The position numbers and the translations under genes are program-made. From Acetobacter ascendens (GTDB lineage: Bacteria > Pseudomonadota > Alphaproteobacteria > Acetobacterales > Acetobacteraceae), in assembly GCF_001766235.1 (NCBI RefSeq), contig NZ_CP015164.1:2135001-2199000 (forward strand): a stretch of 64,000 bases of DNA, written 5' to 3'. Of this stretch, positions 17,847 to 26,621 are shown piece by piece (the first letter of the stretch is position 1; every line of letters begins with the position of its first letter). The notes below the pieces were generated by a model. That model was not told where the DNA came from, searched no databases, and saw nothing but the letters and a program-made list of their open reading frames with translations.

Positions 17847-19511
17847 CGCGGAAATCTCACAGAAGGGTTGTACATCGGGTTAGATTATGAAAAAGTCTGT
17901 TTTGCACAAAAGAAATTTTCGTAAGCTATAAGAAAACCCGATGCAGACAGAGTGTAGCGCAGGCGCGTATGAGTTTCCAGCCTCCTGTGGACGGCGTGTT
18001 GTGGCCCGTTTTGACGGGGGTCGCATGAGTTCGGATGGGGGCGTCATTCTGGTGAAGCAGGCTGATGACATTCTGGGTCTCAGCCGCCGCTTTGCTGCCT
18101 GTTTTCGCGATGAACGGCATCCCGGCTTTGTGGAATACCGGGTTGAAGACCTTGTCCGTCAGCGGATCATGGGCCTGGCACTGGGCTATGAAGATCTCAA
18201 TGATCACGATGCCCTGCGGCATGACCTGATCTTTGGTCTGGCCTCGGGCCGTCTGTCAGGAGGCCGGGCAAACTGCGCAGCATTGGCTGGCAAATCTACA
18301 CTGAACCGGTTGGAGCGCAGTGGGCACAAGGCAGATCGTTACTGTCGGATCATTGCTGATCATGAGGCCCTGGCTACCCTGTTCGTCACGCTCTACATGG
18401 ACCGGCATGATCGGGCTCCTGCCCGGATCGTTCTGGACGTGGACGCGACCGATGACCGTATCCATGGCCATCAGGAAGGCCGTGCCTTTCATGGGTATTA
18501 CGGCCATAACTGCTATCTGCCACTATACATCTTTTGCGGGGATCATCTCCTCAGCGCTACCCTGCGCACGGCAGACAGGGACCCGGGGAAGGAAGCACTG
18601 GCAGACATCCGCCGGATCGTGGAGCAGATCAGGAGCCGCTGGCCCCGGGTGCGTATCTTGGTGCGTGGGGACAGCGGTTTCGCCCGGGACAGTCTGATGA
18701 CATGGTGCGAAGACAACCACGTTGACTTCCTGTTCGGGCTTGCAGGCAACACCCGCCTGTATGACCGGATTGCCTCTTTGTCCGCTGAGGTTCGTGACGA
18801 AGCCGCCACGACAGGCAGAGCTGCGCGCGGTTTCGCCTCCTTTGACTGGATCACAAAGGACAGCTGGACGCGCCGCAGGCGGGTGGTGGCCAAGGCCGAA
18901 TGGCGCCACGGCAACCGCTATCATCGCTTTATTGTCACCACGCTACCGCAGGGAATGTCCGACCCCCGCCATCTCTACGAACAGATTTACTGCGCACGCG
19001 GGGATATGGAAAACCGCATCAAGGAATGCCAGCTGGATCTGTTCTCAGACAGGACATCCTCCCATACCATCCGCGCCAACCAGCTCCGGCTGTGGTTCTC
19101 GGCCGCAGCCTATGTCCTGCTCACCGCTCTGCAAAAGATGGCCCTTGGGCAGACCTCTCTGGAGAAGGCGACCTGTGGCACCATCCGCGCACGACTGCTC
19201 AAAATCGCGACACGTGTCACGCTCAGCGTCCGTCGGATTGTCCTGTCCATGCCGGACATGTTCCCCTGTCAGCATGAATTCGCCCTCGCTCATGCACGAT
19301 TGCGAAGGCTCCGGCAGGCCGTCTGAAGAAACAGACAGTGCACAGACCACATAGCTTCCACCAACACTGCCTTCTCAGGCCGTGACACCCTCACTGCGTT
19401 CAGAACCCGCCGCCAGAAGCAGAATATCGTCAATATTCCAGATCGGGCTCCTGTGGGATGACTGAATTCTACAAAATGACCCGAAATTGCCTCAAGTGTG
19501 AGAAATCCGCG
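17847..19511 (+). mobile_element. IS1380 copy 1 (1665 bp)
   Basis: Ends are CGCGGAAATCTCACA and TGTGAGAAATCCGCG (imperfect 15-bp inverted repeats). The target duplication TCGA is at 17843-17846 and 19512-19515. Length is exactly 1665 bp, that of IS1380 from A. pasteurianus. It lies inside an antirepressor-like gene. Confidence 0.93.
17941..19326 (+). CDS. IS1380-family transposase
   Basis: A 461-residue DDE transposase. VLDVDATDDRIHGHQEG holds the first acidic residues, ILVRGDSGFARDSL the second and RGDMENRIKECQLDL the Glu motif. The frame is intact. The other copy at 35824-37209 differs in clustered patches rather than evenly. Confidence 0.95.
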   Translation: MQTECSAGAYEFPASCGRRVVARFDGGRMSSDGGVILVKQADDILGLSRRFAACFRDERHPGFVEYRVEDLVRQRIMGLALGYEDLNDHDALRHDLIFGLASGRLSGGRANCAALAGKSTLNRLERSGHKADRYCRIIADHEALATLFVTLYMDRHDRAPARIVLDVDATDDRIHGHQEGRAFHGYYGHNCYLPLYIFCGDHLLSATLRTADRDPGKEALADIRRIVEQIRSRWPRVRILVRGDSGFARDSLMTWCEDNHVDFLFGLAGNTRLYDRIASLSAEVRDEAATTGRAARGFASFDWITKDSWTRRRRVVAKAEWRHGNRYHRFIVTTLPQGMSDPRHLYEQIYCARGDMENRIKECQLDLFSDRTSSHTIRANQLRLWFSAAAYVLLTALQKMALGQTSLEKATCGTIRARLLKIATRVTLSVRRIVLSMPDMFPCQHEFALAHARLRRLRQAV

Positions 19512-19874
19512 TCGATCGTAATATCAGTCGCTTCTGCTGTTTCAGATTTGGCCGTGATGAAGATCGCCTGCTTGCGGTTGAGGTAATATTCCGTGGCATC
19601 CTGCCCGCGCTTGACTGTCCCCACGGTGGGGACAGTGCCCATTTGCTCCAAAGAAGACAGGTGGCGCTTAATCAGTTCACGGATTTTTACCGGTTTTGCA
19701 AATCCAAGACGTTTGCCCAGATCAATGTCCAAAATACGCAGTTCGCCATTCATGGGCTGCGGATTTATTTGAGATGTGCTATTAGCCGCGATAGCTGTTG
19801 TCATGATGGTTGTGCCCATTTGATTTCAGTTAGGGCCGGTTGGAAGTTGCCCCTTCCTTCCGGCCTGTTTTTTT

Positions 19875-19913
19875 GGTAACCGATAAATATGAGCAAGTCA
19901 ATAACTGGTAACC
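19875..19913. promoter_or_regulatory. paired GGTAACC sites around the RHH gene start
   Basis: Two TGGTAACC sites (19875-19881 core and 19907-19913 core) are centred 32 bp apart, about three helical turns, one before and one just after the RHH start codon. This is the arrangement expected of an autoregulatory RHH operator. No footprint is known. Confidence 0.4.
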
Positions 19914-20104
19914 AGAAAAAGAGAGGTCGCCCGAAAACAGGGGAACGCTCTCATATCGCCGCCCGTGTTACGGATGATGAAGCGCAGGCCATTGACGCAT
20001 GGGCAGAAGCTAACGGCGTAACGCGGGCAGAGGCTATTCGCCGCCTGCTTTCCAAGGCGCTTGAGACCGAGAGGCAAGCAACCGCCAGCCCACAGCAAAA
20101 ATGA
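19889..20104 (+). CDS. ribbon-helix-helix DNA-binding protein
   Basis: A 71-residue basic protein: KKRGRPKTGER, then HIAARVTDDEAQAIDAWAE as the strand-helix and GVTRAEAIRRLLSKALE as the second helix, a CopG/Arc fold. It is probably an autoregulated repressor of the prophage left-end region, divergent from the antirepressor-like gene now split by IS1380. Confidence 0.8.
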   Translation: MSKSITGNQKKRGRPKTGERSHIAARVTDDEAQAIDAWAEANGVTRAEAIRRLLSKALETERQATASPQQK

Positions 20105-20105
20105 C

Positions 20106-20132
20106 GGTGGCGAGGAAAACTCCCCCGCCACC
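20106..20132 (-). terminator. hairpin between RHH gene and peptidase-like gene
   Basis: GGTGGCG / CGCCACC stem between convergent genes, followed on the minus strand by GTCATTTTTG. A weak T tract follows at some distance. Confidence 0.4.
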
Positions 20133-20161
20133 AACAATCATGCCGCATTCAAAATCCGGCG

Positions 20162-21103
20162 TCATAGCGCCACCATCGCGTTCTGCGCTTTCAGGTCAGC
20201 CAGATCAGAACCGCTGGGATACAAACCGTTCGCCAGCGTGAGTTGTGGCCAGATCAGACCGTGCGCCTCCATGATGCGGGATTTCATCCAGCCCCATGTA
20301 GCCTTCTGCACGGTTCCCCATGTCAGCAGGTCAACCGTATCAGCGTCGCTTAGGCCCGTGTAACTCCAGCCTAGAAGACAATGGCCTCCAGCACTTCCGG
20401 GCGTTGTATCCCCATAAGCACCATTATCAGGTGTAAGAGCCCTTTTGGAAAATCGTAATCTGACGCCAAATCAGCCTCACTGAGCGCACATATAGCATCA
20501 GGAAATAACGGATTTCCGTCATTCTCGTGTTAATGTAGAGGTCTCGTCCATACTTATTTCGGCGTCATCGGCCTTTTCCAAAAGGGCTCTAAGCACACAT
20601 GCACCGTTGGTTGCCTCAATCTGGTTCATGTCAGACACAGAAAGCTGTACGCCAAGATAGGCCGCACCAAACCCGGCCATCAGAAGTGCTAGGCTGTTTC
20701 TGTCCTGCGGATCAATGCTGCCCCAGAGCGGGAAATATGGCCCACTGCCTAGCGTGTAGCCTTCCCGGCCTGCCGTTGCCAGAACATCAACCTCAACGCC
20801 GCCTTGATCTGTGCCCTCATCTCCCGGCACGTAACCCGTGCTCTGGGCATAGAACTGCACGGCATCTGCTTCGGTCACAGCAACCTGATAACCGCCCAAT
20901 GCGGCCACAGCTCGAATGTAGTTACCAATGCCCGCAGAGGTACAATCCCCCAGCGTGTCGTTCCCCAGCATAAGAGGCTGCGGGTTGATATGATCCCGCA
21001 CCAACTTGGCTGGGGCCTGCCGCGCCATCATGCGCAACTTGTCCAGATGTGGCTGATTGGGAATCCGCCGCGCAGGCAGGCAACCTAACTTACGTGTGAT
21101 CAT
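20162..21103 (-). pseudogene. papain-like cysteine-peptidase-type phage protein split by a MITE
   Basis: Starts MITRKLGCLPARR at 21103. NDTLGDCTSAGIGNYI gives a Cys in a setting like the papain-fold nucleophile. The frame ends in a 153-bp MITE (20437-20589). Removing the MITE and one TAA restores an open frame, GACVLTPDNGAYGD then AGGHCLLGWSYTGL with the expected His, ending at 20162 (about 260 residues). In Acetobacter-type prophages such proteins sit near lysis genes; their role is not known. As it stands the His part is lost, so it is inactive. Confidence 0.7.
20437..20589. mobile_element. 153-bp IS5-derived MITE, copy 1
   Basis: Ends GAGCCCTTTTGGAAAA / TTTTCCAAAAGGGCTC and TAA duplication (20434-20436, 20590-20592). 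There is no transposase. Its sequence matches copy 2 (28325-28477) at every base I compared. The terminal 15 bp match the IS5-family element at 13980, which probably mobilises it in trans. Confidence 0.88.
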
Positions 21104-21488
21104 GTAAAATCCATTTCTCGCATGCCAGCACCAAGGGCCTGCATGCAGCATACGGGCCGCCCAGCGTGGCACTTGGCCCAGTATATTCAATCTGTGCCAC
21201 CCGGCCCTGTCGCAATCGCGCGACCATGTGGCAGGTGTCGTGTCCACCAATGTCCAGTTCAAAGCTGAATGGGGCCTTAAGAGTGAGCGGCCCCTGCACT
21301 TCCTGATCCTGCCGCCATTCCAGCACCTCGCCATCTGGTAATGGCGTGCTGTTATCTGGCACACCTGCGCAGGCAATCATGTCAGCGCGATGCACGCCGA
21401 TCAGATCATGCTTGGCCTGCATGGGGGCAACAGAGCATGCCCCCATCAGTAACAGCGGCAGGACAGCCAGCGCTTTCTTCCAGTGCAT
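21090..21488 (-). CDS. prophage-encoded lipoprotein
   Basis: A 132-residue protein with a lipoprotein signal peptide: MHWKKALAVLPLLLMGAC, lipobox LMGAC with the Cys near residue 18. The mature part has GHDTCHMVARLRQGRVAQIEY, a short beta-rich pattern seen in small outer-membrane lipoproteins. Start and preceding stop form TAATG. The 3' end overlaps the next gene by 14 bp. It may act in superinfection exclusion or lysis; this is a guess from position. Confidence 0.7.
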   Translation of the reverse strand: MHWKKALAVLPLLLMGACSVAPMQAKHDLIGVHRADMIACAGVPDNSTPLPDGEVLEWRQDQEVQGPLTLKAPFSFELDIGGHDTCHMVARLRQGRVAQIEYTGPSATLGGPYAACRPLVLACEKWILHDHT

Positions 21489-22078
21489 TACCGGGCTGCG
21501 ATAGGCCGCAGGCCATGACGTGCCAGCAGCACATTCACCCGTTCACAGCGCCACTGCACCGGCGTCTCGCCGCGGGAATTCAGTGCAACGGAATCCGCCA
21601 CCGTGCCGATTGCGCTATTCAGCACAGCAGCAACAGAGGCCACATCAGCAGAAACGGCCTGAATTTTGGCAATCAGACCCGTGCTCAGCGTTCCGGCCTC
21701 GGACTGCACCACATTGCCAACAGTTGTGGCCGTGTTCTGAATAGCCGTAATCACGCTGGTAAATTCAGCCGGCACGCTGTTCTTGTCGAACGTGATGGAG
21801 GCCTTGCCCTGGCTAAATGTGTTCCAGGCGGAAAGCGCAGCCTGAATACCCGTGATGCCAGTATCCGCCACAGCAACAACCGTGGATGGAACGCCTGTGA
21901 ACGCCAGAATAGTTTTGACGATATTCAGGGCTGCGTTCCCGTCTGCCGTCACTTCCGCAACATTCAGCGTGTAGGTGGTCACGCCATTCGCGGTTGTTTT
22001 GGTGCATGCGGCCAGACCGGCTGCCGTCAGGCCGAGCGCAGTCGTCCGCAGGAATCCACGGCGAGAGAGTGATTTCAT
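21488..22078 (-). CDS. Tat-exported lipoprotein-like prophage protein
   Basis: A 196-residue protein beginning MKSLSRRGFLRTTALGL, a twin-arginine signal, followed by AAGLAAC, a lipobox. The rest is Ala/Thr/Val-rich and probably helical (repeated TTVGNVV, ADVASVAAVLN). Function unknown. It overlaps the next lipoprotein gene by 1 bp. A 12-bp hairpin separates it from the holin-like gene. Confidence 0.7.
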   Translation of the reverse strand: MKSLSRRGFLRTTALGLTAAGLAACTKTTANGVTTYTLNVAEVTADGNAALNIVKTILAFTGVPSTVVAVADTGITGIQAALSAWNTFSQGKASITFDKNSVPAEFTSVITAIQNTATTVGNVVQSEAGTLSTGLIAKIQAVSADVASVAAVLNSAIGTVADSVALNSRGETPVQWRCERVNVLLARHGLRPIAAR

Positions 22079-22100
22079 TTTGTGATGCCTTTCGTTTTTC

Positions 22101-22132
22101 AGATCATTTTCCCGATGTCAGGAAAATGATCT
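22101..22132 (-). terminator. intercistronic hairpin
   Basis: Perfect 12-bp stem AGATCATTTTCC / GGAAAATGATCT with an 8-nt loop between the holin-like and Tat-lipoprotein genes. No T run follows, so it may attenuate or stabilise mRNA rather than terminate. Confidence 0.45.
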
Positions 22133-22479
22133 CACTTGCTGTCCTGCTGGATATGAACAACAGATCCGGGACCTGCTTGTGGTGCTACAGTTTTGGAAGA
22201 CATGCTGCCGCGCAGCATAACGGCTGCATTGGCAGCCTGCTTCCAGTTGAGAGCAAGGAAGTTGATGATCCGGTACACCAACCAGAGCTTGCCAGACTGA
22301 TTGGCCGGGAGCGGGATCAGGGTTGCCGCAAATCCTGCCGAGGCAAATACAACACAGGCATACAGAACCCATGTAGCTTCCGGCTGTGGAAGGGCTGTCA
22401 CCATGGCAGGCAGAGACAGGCCAGCAGCAACGGCCTTGGCGGTCTGGCCAATATTGGTTTTTGTAGGCGTATCAGCCAT
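22132..22479 (-). CDS. holin-like membrane protein
   Basis: A 115-residue protein with one clear membrane segment (TWVLYACVVFASAGFAATLI) and a second weaker hydrophobic stretch near LWLVYRIINFLALN, ending polar. It lies directly downstream of the endolysin gene, which favours a holin or lysis-accessory role. The ATG at 22479 is chosen, because an upstream in-frame ATG would overlap the endolysin gene by about 100 bp. Confidence 0.6.
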   Translation of the reverse strand: MADTPTKTNIGQTAKAVAAGLSLPAMVTALPQPEATWVLYACVVFASAGFAATLIPLPANQSGKLWLVYRIINFLALNWKQAANAAVMLRGSMSSKTVAPQAGPGSVVHIQQDSK

Positions 22480-22483
22480 GAGG

Positions 22484-22915
22484 TTATCCCTCTCCAAAAG
22501 GCCCCACGCGGTAAAACGCGTGATGACCAATCGTGCAGCAGTAGAATTGCGAAGAAGCCCAAGAGGGCCGCAGGGAGCGCGTGTCATAGTAATGATCCGC
22601 TCCTTTCGTCATGTCCGTGAGGTGTCCGCCCACAAGCGCCTGCGCCAAGGCCGTAGCCTCACGAAACTGCGCGTCCATGTCAGTGACGGTCAGAAGCTTG
22701 GAAAGGTTCACATCCGCCGCATTCCAGCACGAAAACTGCCATGGATGCAGGAACACGCTACACAGATCATGCCCCCACCATGCAGGGCGGATGGCACGGT
22801 TGCGGCCAACGCACAGCACTGCGGCCATGCCGTTATTGCCCTCGCCCCGCGCCTCTCCCCATGCCGTGCGCGCACCTACCTGAACGGGGTCAGACATCCA
22901 TGATGCGGGGATCAT
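22484..22915 (-). CDS. endolysin, SleB-type cell-wall hydrolase
   Basis: A 143-residue protein with RTAWGEARGEGNNGMAAV, which carries the catalytic Glu of Hydrolase_2/SleB-like enzymes, followed by FLHPWQFSCWN. This family degrades peptidoglycan. No signal peptide is evident, so release through a holin is expected. The ATG at 22915 overlaps the TGA of the upstream gene (ATGA), which decides the start over a longer in-frame form. Confidence 0.85.
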   Translation of the reverse strand: MIPASWMSDPVQVGARTAWGEARGEGNNGMAAVLCVGRNRAIRPAWWGHDLCSVFLHPWQFSCWNAADVNLSKLLTVTDMDAQFREATALAQALVGGHLTDMTKGADHYYDTRSLRPSWASSQFYCCTIGHHAFYRVGPFGEG

Positions 22916-23418
22916 ACCGCCTCCATGTCGCGCGGCGGCAGAATGAACTGCGTTGTCTGCGGCTGGGGCGCAGGCTGTGTTGGCATGTCCCACGGTTCAC
23001 GCCAGTGCAGCCATTTTACCCATATGGTGCTGGCCACTTCCTGATCGGACAGCAATGTAGAACCAACCGCAGCCCCAAGCGTGCAGAAAATACCCACAAT
23101 AACCGCCAGTTTTTTCCAACGGCGCAGTCCATCTTCTGCCAGCCTGTTCCGTTCTTCCTGTGCGCCGGTATGCGCCGCCAGTTGGCGAGTTAGATCGGAA
23201 AGCTGAATACCAATCCGGTCCATTCCAGCATTGGTGGCCTGTTGCCGTGCATTGCCCTCAGCTCGCACCGCAGCAATATCCCGGCTGATGCTATCCAGTT
23301 TGCCGTCTGTAACGTCCTGCCTTTTTTCTACAGCGGCAAGGCGTTCTTCATGATCATCCAGACGTGCGTGGACGCCATCAGCCACGCAGGGGATGCCCGC
23401 GCTCTGTTCATCTGTCAT
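22912..23418 (-). CDS. coiled-coil transmembrane lysis-region protein
   Basis: 168 residues: a helical coiled-coil region (about 15-95, heptad-like with HEERLAAVEKRQDVTDGKLD), then one membrane segment (KLAVIVGIFCTLGAAVGSTLL) and a Pro-rich cytoplasmic or periplasmic tail. Architecture resembles XhlA-like or spanin-like lysis proteins. It precedes the endolysin with ATGA coupling. Confidence 0.6.
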   Translation of the reverse strand: MTDEQSAGIPCVADGVHARLDDHEERLAAVEKRQDVTDGKLDSISRDIAAVRAEGNARQQATNAGMDRIGIQLSDLTRQLAAHTGAQEERNRLAEDGLRRWKKLAVIVGIFCTLGAAVGSTLLSDQEVASTIWVKWLHWREPWDMPTQPAPQPQTTQFILPPRDMEAV

Positions 23419-23455
23419 TTAATTTTCCAGAAATAAAAAGCCGTGCAGATCGGCA

Positions 23456-23881
23456 TCAGTTACTCAGTGCCGCCCCATACTGAACAGGGAACCAGCCGCA
23501 GGTGGTTGTGGTCGGGCAGCGGTATGTGACTTCCTCATGATCGTCAGTGTCATATACCGTCATGCCCTCAACTGGGCTTGTCGTAGCTAGAATGTCGGCC
23601 TTGGTCATCCCATACATCTGCACGATTCCCTTGAGCAGAATTCCGCCCAGAGCATCAATTTCGAGATGGCCTTGCCCCGATTCACCCGCCGTTCCGCCTG
23701 ATGCGGAGAATTGCACATCATTGTCATTAGTGGATTCAGACGAGTGCATGCTGATGAAAGACTTACTTGTCGCACCACCGCCAACGTCAACCACAGAGGC
23801 ACTCTGAGACGTGACGCGAAAACCGGACTCGGCTAATCCCGTGCCTGTTAAAAGATTGGGCCGTATCGGAATACAGCCCAA
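23456..23881 (-). CDS. tail-fibre-type distal protein
   Basis: About 141 residues rich in Gly/Ser/Thr. It ends SPVEGMTVYDTDDHEEVTYRCPTTTTCGWFPV, a short module similar in style to receptor-facing tail domains. The frame opens at a TTG (23881) without a good ribosome-binding site, next to the hairpin after the tailspike gene, so the true start is unclear. It could be a separated C-terminal fibre domain. Confidence 0.45.
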   Translation of the reverse strand: MGCIPIRPNLLTGTGLAESGFRVTSQSASVVDVGGGATSKSFISMHSSESTNDNDVQFSASGGTAGESGQGHLEIDALGGILLKGIVQMYGMTKADILATTSPVEGMTVYDTDDHEEVTYRCPTTTTCGWFPVQYGAALSN

Positions 23882-23893
23882 TCTTTTGTAGGG

Positions 23894-23912
23894 TGGGGGC
23901 TAATAGCCCCCA
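23894..23912 (-). terminator. hairpin after the tailspike gene
   Basis: Perfect 8-bp stem TGGGGGCT / AGCCCCCA with a 3-nt loop, between the tailspike stop and the next frame. No T run. Confidence 0.4.
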
Positions 23913-23981
23913 TTTGATTTCCGATAGCATTTGTTTATTCAGATTTTCTATGCGCTTCTGGCATCAGTTTTTAGAACCCGC

Positions 23982-26576
23982 TTATGTCCATGACGTATCA
24001 AACGCCACACGCCGCCATTTACCGTCCCGATAAATATAGAGATAATTATCGTCCAACCTGAACTCACCCTCAGTTCCTTCATCCGTGGAAGCCGTTGGAG
24101 CCGCAGTGGTCGGGTTGAGATAAACAGTTTTTGTCGTCCCGTTGATGGTAACGCCCAGAGAGTTGCACAGATTGGTTGTGGAGTTGAAAACGTGGGGCGT
24201 GTACCAATTAAAACTCAAAAAACTATCAGCGGTCATTGCAAAACCGTTAGAGCCTATAGAGCTATCCAGCGCACCGTTTTTATACCCCATCAGATATATA
24301 CCGGCACTTCCTGAACCCGGCTGAATTGCGATATTCAGCCCACCGTTATCATACCATGCATTTGCACCGGATGCAGTTGTTGGTTTTCCAAGAATAAAAT
24401 TGCCGTTTGTTCCTGCGACTGAAACCGTTTGTAGAACAGGGTTCTGCTCATAATTCCAGACACGCCAATCTTGGTCACGCACTGCACGCCACTGCGTATC
24501 CCGCATCCCTTGGCTATTCATATGGAACGCATTGGAACCGCCAATGAGCTGAACGTTTCCATCAACTTCGGAATACAGGTCGTAGCACGAAGTTGACGGC
24601 ACATACCGATGCACGTCAGGCCCCGACTGAGAGCGATCACCCACGCAAATGCGGTGGAACTTGATATTTTTCCCGCCAATCCCAGACGCAGTAATTGAGT
24701 ATTTCTGTGTCTGTAATGTGCGCGGGATTAGCACGTCACAGATTGTTGTCAGACCAGTCCCGTAATAGAATAGCGGGTATCCGGGCGTCCACGTTGGGTT
24801 GTTTGTGAACGGGGTAAATACGCGCATACGCACGCGTGCCCCTACAGCCTCCAAGCATAGGCGGAACGGGTTTGTCTGTGAAATATTGGTCGGAACAGGA
24901 ATAGTCGTTGTGCGTTTTGTCGTATTGGGATTGATAATCCCATCACTATACGACCACGTTACAAACCCGCTGCTGTCGTTAAACCAGACGTAGAGGCCGA
25001 TATCATAAACGGCTCCCCCAGTCAGAATAATACCGTCAGTTCCCGCAGGTTGCAGTGAAAACACCACCAAACCGGGAGCAGTATCAAAATCACAAACTAT
25101 AGATGCATCAGTGCATTCGTCTGCATACGTTCCAGTTGCAGACGGAGCATGCGGCATTTCCCACTTGGCATTACTGTAGTTATCAGAAGATAGTGTCAGC
25201 CAGCTTTCGTAAGAAGGTAAAGAAGTTCCGGCGGCAGCAGGAACCATAGCCAGCGCCACGTCCTCTGGGTCGTAGCCATCACGCGCTACTGCAACGTAAC
25301 GGTCAAAATCAATATATCCAAACCCGTTGGCCTGACAGTACGTTTTTAACCACCCAACTGACGCCTGAAACGCACGCTGCCACGCCTCGGTATAATATTG
25401 CAGTTCCGTTTCGCCTGCATCAACGTCGTTAGAATAGGACGGGCGATACGTGATGGCAAAAATAATATCAGGGACTTTTGCCTGTGATTCCCAGAAATTA
25501 ACAGCAGCATAAACTTGGAATGGGTCAAAATTGGGAACATCATTTCCCATCCAGTGCAACACCACGACATCAGGATTTGCACGAGCGCATCGTGCTTGCC
25601 AAGACTCTCCGCTTTTTGGGTCAAGCCACGCTGGTGATGCATATGATGTGTCAGCAAAGTTGCCCCATGTTGTTCCACCGATGGCAAAATCTTGGTAATC
25701 AATCTCCACGCCGGGGTTGTCACGTTGCAGCATTTCCACAATCGCGTTGGGATATACTGAGATTTCGCACGGGTCGCTGGCTACGGCACCAATACTGTCA
25801 CCAACATTAATAAATGTCAGCTTCCCGTTTTCGCGTGCAGCTTTTCCTGCCTGCTTCAGGTGTTCCGGACGCACGGTAGGCGAGAAATGATCTGGAGCAG
25901 AACCATACGCAGACCAGTGAACATAGTTTCCACGGTTATTAGTCTGCCCATTTACAACAGTTTTATCGTCCGTCACTGGGATGGAATGGTTTGCTGCACT
26001 GAGATCGTCAGATCCATCTAAAGCTAAATCAGTGCCAGCAGGAATAGTGATTTTTCCACGCCCCGCTTTATCTGCTGCGATAAACTGATCTGTAACAGTA
26101 GTGCCCGAAAAATCAGCAATGGATACAATATCAGCCTGCCGGTCAGACATTACGCGTGATGTCGTAGCACCTTTTGCGATACTGACCGTTTCTGACGCAT
26201 CACCGCCCGCAGCCTGCACAGCACCTGCGGCCTGAGAAACGGCGTCACCCAGTGTATTGCCCGCATTCCCAACCGTTGCCGTCTCATCGAGCGGCAGCAG
26301 GGGCTTGAGCTTTGCGGGGGTAGCAGGTGTTGTGCCAGAAGCGGCGGTAGCGGGGGTGACGCCAAGAGCACTTTTCCCGTGTAAGATTAACTGAGAATCT
26401 TGATCAAGTGTAGCTACACCATTTGGTTTACCAATACTTGTTACCGCATCAGCAACATCGCTAAGCGGAACGGAAGTATCCCCAGCACCAATATTGCTTT
26501 GTGGGTCAATATTATCCGCTTTTACGGACGAAAAGTACGGACTCCCGTACGGCGTTGACGGAGTTGTGTCAGCCAT
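23982..26576 (-). CDS. tailspike with SGNH hydrolase domain
   Basis: 864 residues. The N-terminal 150 are low-complexity (virion attachment), followed by a short beta-type segment. Then an SGNH esterase domain from about residue 250: block I NVGDS (Ser 261), block II IGG (about 300), block III GND (344-346) and a late HMNSQG with the likely catalytic His near 680. A lectin-like insertion (about 460-640) interrupts the domain. The C-terminal 150 residues are beta-rich. SGNH tailspikes remove acetyl groups from cell-surface polysaccharides; the substrate here is unknown. Confidence 0.8.
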   Translation of the reverse strand: MADTTPSTPYGSPYFSSVKADNIDPQSNIGAGDTSVPLSDVADAVTSIGKPNGVATLDQDSQLILHGKSALGVTPATAASGTTPATPAKLKPLLPLDETATVGNAGNTLGDAVSQAAGAVQAAGGDASETVSIAKGATTSRVMSDRQADIVSIADFSGTTVTDQFIAADKAGRGKITIPAGTDLALDGSDDLSAANHSIPVTDDKTVVNGQTNNRGNYVHWSAYGSAPDHFSPTVRPEHLKQAGKAARENGKLTFINVGDSIGAVASDPCEISVYPNAIVEMLQRDNPGVEIDYQDFAIGGTTWGNFADTSYASPAWLDPKSGESWQARCARANPDVVVLHWMGNDVPNFDPFQVYAAVNFWESQAKVPDIIFAITYRPSYSNDVDAGETELQYYTEAWQRAFQASVGWLKTYCQANGFGYIDFDRYVAVARDGYDPEDVALAMVPAAAGTSLPSYESWLTLSSDNYSNAKWEMPHAPSATGTYADECTDASIVCDFDTAPGLVVFSLQPAGTDGIILTGGAVYDIGLYVWFNDSSGFVTWSYSDGIINPNTTKRTTTIPVPTNISQTNPFRLCLEAVGARVRMRVFTPFTNNPTWTPGYPLFYYGTGLTTICDVLIPRTLQTQKYSITASGIGGKNIKFHRICVGDRSQSGPDVHRYVPSTSCYDLYSEVDGNVQLIGGSNAFHMNSQGMRDTQWRAVRDQDWRVWNYEQNPVLQTVSVAGTNGNFILGKPTTASGANAWYDNGGLNIAIQPGSGSAGIYLMGYKNGALDSSIGSNGFAMTADSFLSFNWYTPHVFNSTTNLCNSLGVTINGTTKTVYLNPTTAAPTASTDEGTEGEFRLDDNYLYIYRDGKWRRVAFDTSWT

Positions 26577-26621
26577 TTGCGTTCGAGCTTTATGCTCGCC
26601 TCTATATGAAGATTTAGAGTT

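Larger units (their letters stand above)
17335..19819 (-). pseudogene. antirepressor-like phage regulator split by IS1380
   Basis: The 5' part (19819 to about 19516) encodes NGELRILDIDLGKRLGF ... IFITAKSETAEATDITI. The 3' part (17842 to 17335) continues IIHRFDAYERGEI ... LTPTELGHQVGLSGRRVNQIL ... GSGWSMTEKGLAFGKMF. Removing the IS and one TCGA copy joins them in frame as ATDITIEIIHRFDA. The ancestral protein was about 270 residues with an N-terminal regulator-type domain and a C-terminal winged-helix-like domain, similar to Rha/BRO-type antirepressors. The insertion inactivates it. It was divergent from the RHH gene at 19889. Confidence 0.8.
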
